63,317 bases of DNA from Methylobacterium brachiatum. GTDB taxonomy: Bacteria; Pseudomonadota; Alphaproteobacteria; Rhizobiales; Beijerinckiaceae. The DNA lies in the NCBI RefSeq assembly GCF_020523825.1, contig NZ_JAJALK010000025.1:1-63317 (forward strand), written 5' to 3'. Under the pieces are notes generated by a model. That model was given only the letters and a program-made list of their open reading frames with translations. It ran no database searches and was not told where the DNA came from. Shown here in pieces: positions 37,612 through 46,584 of this stretch. Position 1 is the first letter of the stretch, and each line of letters begins with the position of its first letter. Both the position numbers and the translations under genes were made by a program.

Positions 37612-40098
37612 ATGGACCGGCCGCCGGTCCACGGGAGTACCGCATTCGTGCATGCGGCTCTGGAGAACGTGGACCACGGCATACTGATGCTGTGCCCGAA
37701 CAATCGGGTACTTTTACAGAACCGCCGCGCCCGCGAGCTGCTGGGTCTTTCCCCGGACGAGCTACGGGACGGGCAGCCGTTTGACGAGCTTCGCTGGCTG
37801 CAATTTCAACCGCGCGCCTCTGGCCCGCCGATCGCCCTACCGCGGCGTCGGATTGTGCGGCGTGACTCGGAATGGCGCCCGCTTCAGCGCCACGCGGCAG
37901 AGCCGGACCAAGTCTTTCTCGAGGTTCGCTCAGTGCCGCTCGCCGACGGCGGCGCAGTGAAAACGTTCACCGACGTCACGGAGCAGTGGCTGGCCGTGTT
38001 GGCGAATCAGGAGAGCGAACAGCGGTACCGTTTGCTTGCCGAGAACACGACCGATGTCCTCATTCTCGGCGACCTCGCGGGAGCGCGCCGCTACGTATCT
38101 CCAGCAACGCGAGCGATGTTCGGGTGCGAACCCGAAGAACTGGTCGGTGAACATCCGCTCGTGCGCATCCATCCGGAGGATGCCGTCTCCTACGAGAGGG
38201 TGCTGGATGATCTCAGAAATCTCCGGGTCGAACAGTGTGTGACCTGCTGGCGATACCGGCGATTTGACGGAGCGTGGATGTGGATGGAAGTCTCGTTCAA
38301 CGTCGTGCGCGACAACGGTGGCCGTGCAAGCGGCTGGGTTGCCGTATTGCGAGACGTCAGCAGCAGACGAGCGACGGAGGAGGCGCTACGCCTCAGCGAG
38401 CAAAGGCTCGCGCTCGCGCTCGACAGCGGCAATGATGGCCTTTGGGATTGGTGTGTCCGTAGTGGGCGTGTCACCTTTTCCCAGAACTGGTTTGGCATGC
38501 TTGGCTACGCCGAAGGCGAGTTCGAATCCCATATCCGCACCTGGGAACGATTGATCCACCCCGAAGATACCAAAGGCGCCCTGCGCTGTCTCACGCGACA
38601 TATGGAGGGACAGACGCCGCATTTCGAGTGCGAGTACCGCTTGAGAACCAAGGCGCGCGGCTACCTCTGGACGCTGGCGCGCGGAAAGGTCGTCGAGCAC
38701 GATGGTAACGGGCGCCCCCTGCGGATGGTCGGCACGCATATCGATATCACGCGCCGCAAAGAAATCGAGCAGCAGGTCGCACACATCGCCGCGCACGACG
38801 CGCTCACAAATTTGCCCAACCGTGCGCTGTTCCGCGATCGGTTGCGTTGCGAACTCGCCAACGCGAAGCGTCACGGCGGCAGCTTTGCCGTGCTCGCGTG
38901 CGATCTCGACCGCTTCAAGGCTGTCAATGACACGTTGGGACATCCAGCCGGTGACGCGCTGCTCCGTACGATCGCGGATCGCTTACGCGCGATCGTACGC
39001 GACGGCGAAACCGTCGCACGGCTCGGAGGTGACGAGTTCGCGATCATCCTCGGGCGTTCAACCGACCCGCAGGCGGCCAGTCTCGCAGCCCAGCGCGTTA
39101 TCGAGGCTGTCGGACAGCCGGTCGATCTTGACGGGACGGTCGCGAGCGTTGGCGTGAGCATCGGCCTCGCCATAGGTCCACAGGACGGCTCGGACGCCGA
39201 CACCCTGTTCAAGAACGCTGATATCGCACTCTACCGTGCGAAGGCCGCCGGGCGAAACTCGTACAGCTTCTACGAGCCCGGAATGGACGCGGTTGTGGCC
39301 ACGCGTATTCAGCTGGAACGCGACCTGCGCGACGCCGCTCGCGGCGGCGAGTTCGTGCTGCATTACCAACCGATCCTGAATCTCGCGAGTGGCGAGGTCG
39401 GCGGCTTCGAGGCGCTGTTACGCTGGTAACACCCGACGCGCGGCACGATCTCTCCGGCCGAATTCATCCCTGTCGCCGAGGAGACGGGCTTGATCGTCGA
39501 CCTGGGCGCCTGGGCGCTTCAGGAAGCCTGCCGCCGAGCGGCTGGATGGCCGAACGGGTTACGCGTCGCTGTGAACGTATCGGCCGTACAGTTTCAGCGT
39601 CCGGGGCTCGAGGAAGCCGTCGTCGAAGCCCTCACGGTGTCCGGCCTCGCTGCACAGCGGCTGGAGCTGGAAATCACAGAAAGCGTACTGATGCAAGATG
39701 TCGAGGTCGCGGTGGTCCGCCTTCATCGTCTGCGAGCACTCGGTGTCCAGATAGCCCTGGACGATTTCGGAACCGGCTACTCGTCCCTGAGCTATCTGCG
39801 TCGATTCCCATTCGATAAAATCAAGATCGACCGCTCCTTCATCAAGGAGATCGCTGACCCAGACACCGCGACGATCGTTCGGGCAATCGTGAGCATCGGA
39901 GGGCAGTTGGGCATCTCCATCACGGCCGAAGGCGTGGAGACCGAGGAACAACTCGTCCGCGTGCGGCAGGAAGGCTGCACCGAGGTCCAGGGCTTTCTGT
40001 ACGGTCAGCCACTTTCAGCGGCCTCGGCGTGGAACTTCATTCAGAGCCACACGCCATTTGCGGCAGAAGCAGCCTCGGGGTTCTGCACCGCGGCATGA
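37612..40098 (+). pseudogene. PAS-PAS-GGDEF-EAL cyclic-di-GMP protein with an internal TAA
   Basis: The frame from 37612 encodes PAS domains (residues about 10-100, 125-245 and 255-375), then a GGDEF domain with an intact A-R-L-G-G-D-E-F-A-I-I. The EAL domain opens with F-E-A-L-L-R-W and meets TAA at 39427-39429, where relatives have a glutamine codon. The same frame continues (H-P-T-R-G-T-I-S-P-A-E-F-I-P-V-A-E-E-T-G, later D-D-F-G-T-G-Y-S-S-L) to 40098. A product ending at the TAA would be about 605 residues and could still make cyclic-di-GMP, but the phosphodiesterase half is lost. The start is uncertain; a longer frame from 37171 has weak-looking sequence. Confidence 0.83.
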
Positions 40099-40266
40099 CG
40101 ACAAAGATGTCCCACACTGCTCGCTTCTTAGATCTAGCTTCTATGACGGGAACGTGGGGCTTAAAAAACAGATCAAAGCGACGTATTTCCGACGCCTCGC
40201 AAACGGCGTGTATGTTTATTAAGCAATTTGGCCAACTATTAGGCGATACTTCCTGAGGAAATTAAC

Positions 40267-41553
40267 ATGTTTAGAAGACGCTCGACCAGTGATGAGTTGT
40301 TGGAAGTGCTTGGCCGCCACGCGGGCATAGGCCTTTGGGATGCCGTTCTTCACGACGGCGATCCTATGCATCCCAAGAGCCGCTGGACTTGGTCTGAAGA
40401 ATTCCGTCGTCTCGTCGGATTTACCGCGAAAACTGATTTTCCCGACGTTGTTCATTCATGGTCCGATCGGTTGCACCCGGACGACACGGCAAGAGTTTTT
40501 GCGGCGTTCGGCGCGGCGCTGACCAACATCGAGGACAAAGGCGCGTACGACATCAACTACCGGCTGAAGCTATGCAGCGGCGATTACCGCTGGTTCCGCG
40601 CCACCGGCGGTGTCGTGCACGACGCATCCGGCAAGGCCGTCCGCGCGTGCGGGTCTCTGGTCGATATCCACGTCGCCATCGAAGCCGCCGCGTCGAGCCG
40701 GTCCCGAGCGCAACACATCGATCAATTGCTTGCCGCGTTCGACCGAGACGCCTCAGGCGTCCTCGCCGGCCTGTCCGCTGCAGCGACAACAATGGATGCT
40801 ATCGCGCGAGCTATGGCGGTGGTCGCCGACCGGACGAACCGCCGGGCCATCGAGGTCGCCGGTGCAGCCGAGCAAACCTCCGGCAACGTCGAGACCGTCG
40901 CTGCCGCGACGGAGGAGCTGAGCGCGAGCGTGGCGGAATTGTCTGCCCGGGCCGCGCGATCCGAGGAACTGGCGCGCGAGGCATCGGAGAAGGCCACGCA
41001 AACCGATGCTCGGGTCCAAACGCTCTCGAAGGCCGCGGACAAGATCGGGGCCGTGGTCGGGATGATCAACGCTCTGGCGGCCCAAACCAATCTCCTGGCC
41101 CTGAATGCTACCATCGAGGCGGCACGCGCCGGGGAAGCCGGCCGGGGCTTTGCGATCGTGGCTGCAGAGGTGAAGGGCCTCGCGGCTCAGACCACGCGGG
41201 CTACCGAGGAGATCGCGATACAAGTCGATGAGATCCGCCAAGCGACCCATTCGACCGTAGGTGGGATCGCCGAGATTGGGGAGTCGATCACGACCCTCAG
41301 CGATATGGCCTTGAGCATCAGGCGCGCGATGCAGGAACAGGGAGCGGCGACAGGCGAGATCGCGCGCAGTGTCTGCGAGGCGGCCGACGGCTCGAAGACG
41401 GTGTCGCAGAATATCTTCGATGTGCGACACGGAGCCAATGAGACGGAACGGGCGGCGGAGGACGTCCTGAACGCCTCCCGAGACGTGCTGGAGCGCTCTA
41501 ACCAACTGGGCACATCGATCTCGGAATTTCTGCGTTCCGTCAAAGCAGCCTGA
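40267..41553 (+). CDS. Soluble PAS-domain methyl-accepting chemotaxis protein
   Basis: This is a 428-residue chemoreceptor without membrane segments. Residues 10-140 are a PAS fold of the type with Y-R-L-K-L-C-S-G-D-Y-R-W-F. From about residue 190 the protein is the helical signalling domain, with the conserved hairpin L-A-A-Q-T-N-L-L-A-L-N-A-T-I-E-A-A-R-A-G. It would signal to CheA/CheW from the cytoplasm in response to a metabolite, redox state or light sensed by the PAS domain. GAGGAAATTAAC precedes the ATG. It follows the broken GGDEF-EAL gene and converges on glcF. Confidence 0.87.
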   Translation: MFRRRSTSDELLEVLGRHAGIGLWDAVLHDGDPMHPKSRWTWSEEFRRLVGFTAKTDFPDVVHSWSDRLHPDDTARVFAAFGAALTNIEDKGAYDINYRLKLCSGDYRWFRATGGVVHDASGKAVRACGSLVDIHVAIEAAASSRSRAQHIDQLLAAFDRDASGVLAGLSAAATTMDAIARAMAVVADRTNRRAIEVAGAAEQTSGNVETVAAATEELSASVAELSARAARSEELAREASEKATQTDARVQTLSKAADKIGAVVGMINALAAQTNLLALNATIEAARAGEAGRGFAIVAAEVKGLAAQTTRATEEIAIQVDEIRQATHSTVGGIAEIGESITTLSDMALSIRRAMQEQGAATGEIARSVCEAADGSKTVSQNIFDVRHGANETERAAEDVLNASRDVLERSNQLGTSISEFLRSVKAA

Positions 41554-41617
41554 GGAGGCTTGGACGCGCGTGAAGGTGCATCCCCGGGTAGCGCAGGCGC
41601 TGTGCAGTCGCCTCTCC

Positions 41618-41643
41618 TGTGCGCCCCGGAACGCCGGGGGCAC
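41618..41643. terminator. Hairpin between convergent chemoreceptor and glcF genes
   Basis: TGTGCGCCCCGG and CCGGGGGCACA pair around an AACG loop with one mismatch, midway between the two convergent stop codons (41553 and 41659). There is no strong T-run. It probably serves both directions as a bidirectional terminator. Confidence 0.5.
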
Positions 41644-41658
41644 AGAAGAACGGTTTCC

Positions 41659-42972
41659 TCAAAGATCGCCACGCGCCAGAACTCCCGGCTTCGGGCCGCC
41701 GGTCGCCCAATCGAGCAGCTCGACCGTGTGGACGATCGGGATGCCCGTGCCCTTCCCGATCTGCGTCGCGCAGCCGATGTTGCCGGTGGCGATCACGTCG
41801 GGGCGCACGCGCTCGATATTGGCGACCTTCCGGGCGCGCAGCTTCAGGGCCAGCTCGGGCTGGAGGATGTTGTAGGTCCCCGCCGAGCCGCAGCAGATAT
41901 GGCCCTCGGGCACGTCCTTCACGGTGAAGCCGACCCGCTTGAGCAGGGCCTTCGGCTCCGTCCGGATGCCCTGGCCGTGCTGCATCGAGCAGGCCGAGTG
42001 GTACGCCACCACGAGGTCGCTCGCGTCCGTGGTCGTCTTCAGGTCGAGCTGCGCCACGTACTCGGTCACGTCCTTGGCCAAGGCTGAGACCCGCTGCGCC
42101 TTCTCGGCATAGGCCGGGTCGTCGCGGAACATGAAGCCGTAATCCTTGATCGTCGTGCCGCAGCCGGACGCCGTCACCAGGATCGCGTCGAGGCCTTTGG
42201 CGATCTCGGCATCCCAGGCGTCGATCGTCTGCTTGGCGTGGGCGTGGGCCGAGTGCTCCTTGCCCATGTGGTGGGTGAGCGCCCCGCAGCAGCCCTCGTT
42301 GGCGTGCACCACCTCGATCCCGTGGCGGTTGAGCAGCCGGATCGCCGCCGCGTTGAAGTCTGGCCGCAGCACGCTCTGGGCGCAGCCGCGCAGCAGCGCG
42401 ACGCGCTTGGCGGCCTGTCCGTTCGCCGGCGCGAACCGGCCCGGCCGGTTCGTCGGCTCACGGGGCGGCATCCCGGCCGGGGCGAGGTCGAGCATCGCGG
42501 CGAGGCGGTTGCCCACGCGCGGCAGGCGGCCGACCAGCCCGCGGAACGGCGCGCCGAGCTTGGCGGCGACCAGCGCGAGGCGGAAGCGGTTCGGGTAGGG
42601 CAGGACCTGGGCGAGCAGGGCGCGGAGGAAGCGGTCGCCCGTTGGCCGCGCGTAGGTCTTCTCGATATGCGCCCGCGCATGGTCGACGAGGTGCATGTAA
42701 TGCACCCCCGACGGGCAGGTGGTCATGCAGGACAGGCAGGAGAGGCAGCGGTCGACATGCTTGACCACCTCCTGCGAGGCCGGCTTGCCGCCCTCCAGCA
42801 TGTCTTTGATCAGGTAGATCCGCCCGCGCGGGGAATCGAGCTCGTCGCCGAGCAGCAGGTAGGTCGGGCAGGTCGCCGTGCAGAAGCCGCAATGCACGCA
42901 GGTTCTCAGGATTTTCTCCGAGGCCGCCATGGCGGGGTCGGCGAGCTGGGCGGGGGCGAAGTTGGTCTGCAC
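41659..42972 (-). CDS. glcF: Glycolate oxidase iron-sulfur subunit GlcF
   Basis: This 437-residue protein has two 4Fe-4S motifs (C-V-H-C-G-F-C-T-A-T-C-P near residue 37 and C-L-S-C-L-S-C-M-T-T-C-P near 90) and the cysteine-rich CCG repeats of the heterodisulfide-reductase type in the C-terminal half (N-E-G-C-C-G-A-L, H-I-C-C-G-S-A-G). GlcF passes electrons from the flavin subunits of glycolate dehydrogenase, which oxidises glycolate to glyoxylate at the membrane. It follows glcE on the same strand. The catalytic subunit GlcD is not encoded in the window. Confidence 0.9.
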   Translation of the reverse strand: MQTNFAPAQLADPAMAASEKILRTCVHCGFCTATCPTYLLLGDELDSPRGRIYLIKDMLEGGKPASQEVVKHVDRCLSCLSCMTTCPSGVHYMHLVDHARAHIEKTYARPTGDRFLRALLAQVLPYPNRFRLALVAAKLGAPFRGLVGRLPRVGNRLAAMLDLAPAGMPPREPTNRPGRFAPANGQAAKRVALLRGCAQSVLRPDFNAAAIRLLNRHGIEVVHANEGCCGALTHHMGKEHSAHAHAKQTIDAWDAEIAKGLDAILVTASGCGTTIKDYGFMFRDDPAYAEKAQRVSALAKDVTEYVAQLDLKTTTDASDLVVAYHSACSMQHGQGIRTEPKALLKRVGFTVKDVPEGHICCGSAGTYNILQPELALKLRARKVANIERVRPDVIATGNIGCATQIGKGTGIPIVHTVELLDWATGGPKPGVLARGDL

Positions 42973-43029
42973 GGGTCACATCCTCGGCGCCTCGCCTCCC
43001 CGCGACCGGGGAGGGGCGGAATCTGAAGC

Positions 43030-44220
43030 TTACAGTCCGGCGTACATCCGGCCGGGGTTGAGCAATCCGGCGGGATCGTGCGCCGCCTTGATGCCGGCGG
43101 TGAGCCGCATCAGCGGCTCAGCCAGCGGCTGGAACACCGGGACGGCGGCGCGCACGGCGTCGGGGGCGCGGACCAGCGTGGCGTGGCCGCCCTGGGCCTG
43201 CACGGCCCGGCGCACCGTCGCGGCGCCGGCATCGCCTTCGGAGCCGGTGGCGAGCCAGATCAGGCCGCCGCCCCAGTCGAAGAACCAGCGGGCGTCGCGC
43301 TCCGCCGCGACCGCCGCCGCCAGGGCCGGCCCGTGGGTCGGCGCGGTGGAGATCCGCCAGAGCGCGGCCTCGCGCGGCTCGGCCAGCGGCGCGGCATCGC
43401 GCACCGACCGCCAGAGGGCGGCGCCGGCCTCGCCGTCCAGGATCTCCGCCGACCCGTAGCGCTTGAGCAGGCGGCGCAACTCGCCCGTCCGGTAGTCGAT
43501 CGAGTCCGAAAAGCCTTCGAGGCGCATCAGGGTCCGCGCCTGCGGGGCGCCGATCCCCGCCGGCAGGTGGGCCGCGCCGGTCAGCTCGAACGGCGAGCCC
43601 AGGGCCTCCGACAGGGCCGCGATCCCGCGCGCGTCGTCGAGACCCGGGAAGATCAGCGTGGCGACGCGCTCGCAGGACGGCAGCACCTTGAAGGTCACCT
43701 CGGTGAGGAGCCCGAGCGTGCCGTGGGCGCCGGCCATCAGCTTCACCAGGTCGAGGCCGGTGACGTTCTTCATCACCCGGCCGCCCGACTTGATCGCCTC
43801 GCCCCGCCCGTTGACGAAGCGCACGCCGATCAGGCTGTCGCGGGCCGCCCCGGCATTGATCCGCCGCGGGCCGGCATTGTTGATCGCCGCCACGGCCCCG
43901 AAGGTCGGTTCGCCGGTGGTGCCGTAGAGGCTGCGCAGGTCCATCGGCTCGAAGGGCAGCATCTGGCCCCGGGAGGCGAGCAAGGCCTCGACCTCGGCGA
44001 GCGGCGTCCCGGCCCGGGCGGCCACCACCATCTCGGCGGGCTCGTAGAGCGTGACGCCGGTGAGCGCCTTCGCCGAGAGCGACGCGCTGTCCTGCGCGGG
44101 CCGGCCGAGACCCGCGGCGGTGCCGCCACCGGCCAGCCGCAGGCGCTCGCCGCGTCCGGCCGCCGCCCGCACGATCTCCCCGGCCTCCGCCTCGGTGCCG
44201 GGCTGATACAGTGTCGTCAT
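43030..44220 (-). CDS. glcE: Glycolate oxidase FAD-binding subunit GlcE
   Basis: This is a 396-residue FAD-binding PCMH-fold protein. The N-terminal region L-R-L-A-G-G-G-T-A-A-G-L-G and the central V-K-S-type motif region (I-K-S-G-G-R-V-M-K-N-V-T-G-L-D-L) are typical of GlcE. It forms a complex with GlcD and GlcF. The gene is normally preceded by glcD; here the sequence upstream is instead the regulatory region of the di-iron monooxygenase operon. Either glcD was lost from this place by insertion of that cluster or it is encoded elsewhere. Confidence 0.88.
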   Translation of the reverse strand: MTTLYQPGTEAEAGEIVRAAAGRGERLRLAGGGTAAGLGRPAQDSASLSAKALTGVTLYEPAEMVVAARAGTPLAEVEALLASRGQMLPFEPMDLRSLYGTTGEPTFGAVAAINNAGPRRINAGAARDSLIGVRFVNGRGEAIKSGGRVMKNVTGLDLVKLMAGAHGTLGLLTEVTFKVLPSCERVATLIFPGLDDARGIAALSEALGSPFELTGAAHLPAGIGAPQARTLMRLEGFSDSIDYRTGELRRLLKRYGSAEILDGEAGAALWRSVRDAAPLAEPREAALWRISTAPTHGPALAAAVAAERDARWFFDWGGGLIWLATGSEGDAGAATVRRAVQAQGGHATLVRAPDAVRAAVPVFQPLAEPLMRLTAGIKAAHDPAGLLNPGRMYAGL

Positions 44221-44403
44221 GGCGTTCTGCGTATCTCTTGGCCGTCATACTTTAAAGCGGTGATCGGCAAAGAATCGGCTATTATCGCGATGGCGACCGC
44301 ATGTCCTTTCGCTACGACGCAAGGGGATCATACGAATCATTTGGCCAACCACTCACATCTACGTCCGTCTGCGATCCGTCCTGGAGAAAAGAATATTCCC
44401 CAT

Positions 44404-44442
44404 ACTGTTGCACGATGCGACAGTGGCGCATTTTGCAACAGT
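44404..44442. promoter_or_regulatory. Long inverted repeat, probable activator site for the monooxygenase operon
   Basis: ACTGTTGCACGATGCG (44404-44419) and CGCATTTTGCAACAGT (44427-44442) match as inverted arms at 14 of 16 positions with a 7-base spacer. The centre lies about 118 bases upstream of the -24 element at 44541, the usual distance for an enhancer-binding activator. The likely protein is the sigma-54 activator encoded at 51644. Symmetry and spacing are directly visible; the binding partner is inferred. Confidence 0.65.
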
Positions 44443-44539
44443 TGAAGTGCAGCAAATTCGGGCGCCGTAGCTCTAGATGCTTGTGAAGCACCCGCAAAAA
44501 ACCTGCATTTTCTTGCTGAAATCTCTTTTCCGGTTGACC

Positions 44540-44555
44540 TGGCACAGCCCATGCG
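44540..44555 (+). promoter_or_regulatory. Sigma-54 promoter of the di-iron monooxygenase operon
   Basis: TGGCACAGCCCATGCG has GG at 44541-44542 and GC at 44553-44554 separated by exactly 10 bases, the invariant sigma-54 -24/-12 spacing, and TGGCAC is the consensus -24 hexamer. The -12 box is ATGC rather than TTGC. It faces the monooxygenase genes, has a long palindrome upstream and is matched by a sigma-54 activator gene in the cluster. Transcription should start near 44565. Confidence 0.7.
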
Positions 44556-44590
44556 TAAGTTCGATCTAGAACAATGATGACAAGCCCGAG

Positions 44591-44734
44591 GTGGCCGTCA
44601 CGACAAGAACGAGGGAGGATACTGATCTGGACGCCACGCTCAGCGGCCTGATGCAAGACTTCGGTCTTGTGCGGTCGGGATCGGGGGCACGCAAAACGCT
44701 CCAGCAGTCATCCGAGACCTTTGCCGATAGCTGA
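44591..44734 (+). CDS. Possible 47-residue leader protein upstream of the monooxygenase
   Basis: Starting with GTG about 26 bases after the predicted transcription start, a frame of 47 codons reads through to TGA at 44732-44734. The peptide is hydrophilic, begins V-A-V-T-T-R-T-R-E-D-T-D and contains L-S-G-L-M-Q-D-F-G-L-V. About 70% of third positions are G or C by my count. A GGGAGG motif lies inside it (about 44603-44610), better placed for a CTG or a later start, so the exact beginning is uncertain. I recognise no family. It could be a leader peptide, a small accessory protein or chance. Confidence 0.35.
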   Translation: MAVTTRTREDTDLDATLSGLMQDFGLVRSGSGARKTLQQSSETFADS

Positions 44735-44838
44735 GACCGGGCGCGTACGCGCTCGACGCATCTCCGCGTCTGGCGGCCCGGCATGCCGGGAGCTGCCTGG
44801 TCTTCCATGTCGACTATCGCCAAACCAAGGATGCAGCG

Positions 44839-46509
44839 ATGTCTGGAACCCTGACACTCAACAAAATAACGGCTCAGAAAGGGATTTCTGTCGGAGAGGC
44901 GGCCAAGAAGATCGCCGATCTCGGCTGGAACCCCTCTTACGTTCAGGAGGCTATGACCTTCCCGACAGACTACAAGATCACCAAGGCTCCCAAAGACCCG
45001 ATGAAGCAGGTTCTGCGGTCCTATTTCCCGATGCAGGAGGAGAAGGACAATCGGGTCTACGGGGCGCTCGATGCGGCGTTGCGCGGCGACATGTTTCGGA
45101 ACGTCGAGCCGCGGTGGGTCGAGTGGATGAAGCTCTTCCTGGCCATCATTCCGTTTCCCGAGATATCGGCCGCTCGCTCGATGGCAATGGTCGGTCGGCT
45201 GGCGCCCGGCGAGGAGCTGCGTACCGGTTTCACCATGCAGATGGTCGACGAGTTCCGCCACTCGACTATCCAGATGAACCTCAAGAAATGGTATATGGAG
45301 AACTATATCGACCCGGCCGGGTTTGACATCACCGAAGAGGCGTTCGGCAAGTGCTACGCGACGACAATCGGTCGTCAGTTCGGCGAGGGCTTCATCACCG
45401 GGGACGCGATCACCTCGGCCAACATCTACCTGACCGTGGTCGCCGAAACCGCGTTCACCAACACGCTGTTCGTGGCCATGCCGTCCGAGGCCGCCCGCAA
45501 CGGCGACTATGCGCTGCCGACCGTATTCCTATCGGTACAGTCCGACGAAAGCCGGCATGTCGGCAACGGTCACTCGATGCTGATGTCGATCCTGAAGGAG
45601 CCGGAAAACCATCTCCTGCTCGAGCGCGACCTGCGCTACGCCTTCTGGCAGAACCACGCCATCGTCGATGCCGCGATTGGCACGTTCATCGAGTATGGCA
45701 CCACGAACCGTGACAAGGACAAGGAGTCCTACGCGGAGATGTGGCACCGCTGGATCTTCGAGGACTACTATCGCACCTACATGCTCCCGCTGGAGAAGTA
45801 CGGTATCAAGATCCACCACGACGACGTTCAGACGGCCTGGAAGCGCATCACTGAGAAACATTACGTTCACAAGATCGCGCAATTCTTCTCCGTCGGCTGG
45901 CCGGTGAATTTCTGGCGGATCGAGGCTCAAACCGAGAAAGATTTTGAGTGGTTTGAGCACAAATATCCGGGTTGGTACGCCCAGTTCGGCGAGTACTGGA
46001 AGTGGTACGGAAAGCTGAGCAGGCCCGGCCAGAAGATCGTCACCTTCAACGAGGATGTCGGTTACGTATATCCGCACCGCTGCTGGAGTTCGCTGGTGCC
46101 GTGCGTCGTGCGCGAGGATCTCGTCACCGGCGAGATCGATGGCCAGCTGCACACCTTTGCGCACGAGATCGATCGTTGGACCGCGGTCGAAGCATTCGCC
46201 AACGAATACGAGGGACGTCCTACACCGGCAATGGGTCGGTTCAGCGGCCGTCGTGAATGGGAAAGTGTGTATCACAACTGGGATCTGGCGGATGCCATTA
46301 AGGATCTCGGCTTCGTCCGCACGGACGGCAAGACTCTCGTTCCTCAGCCGCATCTTCGCTTCGACAACAAGGATATGTGGACGCTCGACGACGTGCGTGG
46401 ACACACGCTGAAGAGCCCGCTGATCACCTTGCGCGAGATGTCGCCGGAGGCGCGCGAGGCGCATCTCGCCGAGTATCGCGCCGGCTTCACGATCAATCCC
46501 TGCAACTGA
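44839..46509 (+). CDS. mimA: Di-iron monooxygenase hydroxylase alpha subunit (propane/acetone type)
   Basis: This 556-residue catalytic subunit belongs to group 5 soluble di-iron monooxygenases. All six iron ligands are visible: E108, E138 and H141 (V-D-E-F-R-H), E203 (V-A-E-T-A-F), and E237 and H240 (S-D-E-S-R-H). Together with the beta, reductase and coupling subunits it uses O2 and NADH to hydroxylate small molecules; MimA/PrmA relatives act on propane at C2, acetone and phenol. It is the first structural gene after the sigma-54 promoter, with a leader of about 270 bases. Gene order alpha-reductase-beta-coupling protein-chaperonin is that of mim and prm operons. The natural substrate is not determined by sequence. 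Confidence 0.9.
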   Translation: MSGTLTLNKITAQKGISVGEAAKKIADLGWNPSYVQEAMTFPTDYKITKAPKDPMKQVLRSYFPMQEEKDNRVYGALDAALRGDMFRNVEPRWVEWMKLFLAIIPFPEISAARSMAMVGRLAPGEELRTGFTMQMVDEFRHSTIQMNLKKWYMENYIDPAGFDITEEAFGKCYATTIGRQFGEGFITGDAITSANIYLTVVAETAFTNTLFVAMPSEAARNGDYALPTVFLSVQSDESRHVGNGHSMLMSILKEPENHLLLERDLRYAFWQNHAIVDAAIGTFIEYGTTNRDKDKESYAEMWHRWIFEDYYRTYMLPLEKYGIKIHHDDVQTAWKRITEKHYVHKIAQFFSVGWPVNFWRIEAQTEKDFEWFEHKYPGWYAQFGEYWKWYGKLSRPGQKIVTFNEDVGYVYPHRCWSSLVPCVVREDLVTGEIDGQLHTFAHEIDRWTAVEAFANEYEGRPTPAMGRFSGRREWESVYHNWDLADAIKDLGFVRTDGKTLVPQPHLRFDNKDMWTLDDVRGHTLKSPLITLREMSPEAREAHLAEYRAGFTINPCN

Positions 46510-46584
46510 TGTCGGACGGCTGGCCGGGACATCCCGGCCAGCCGGTCAGAAAAGAACATACCGACACAGGAGGAACTGGCTCCC

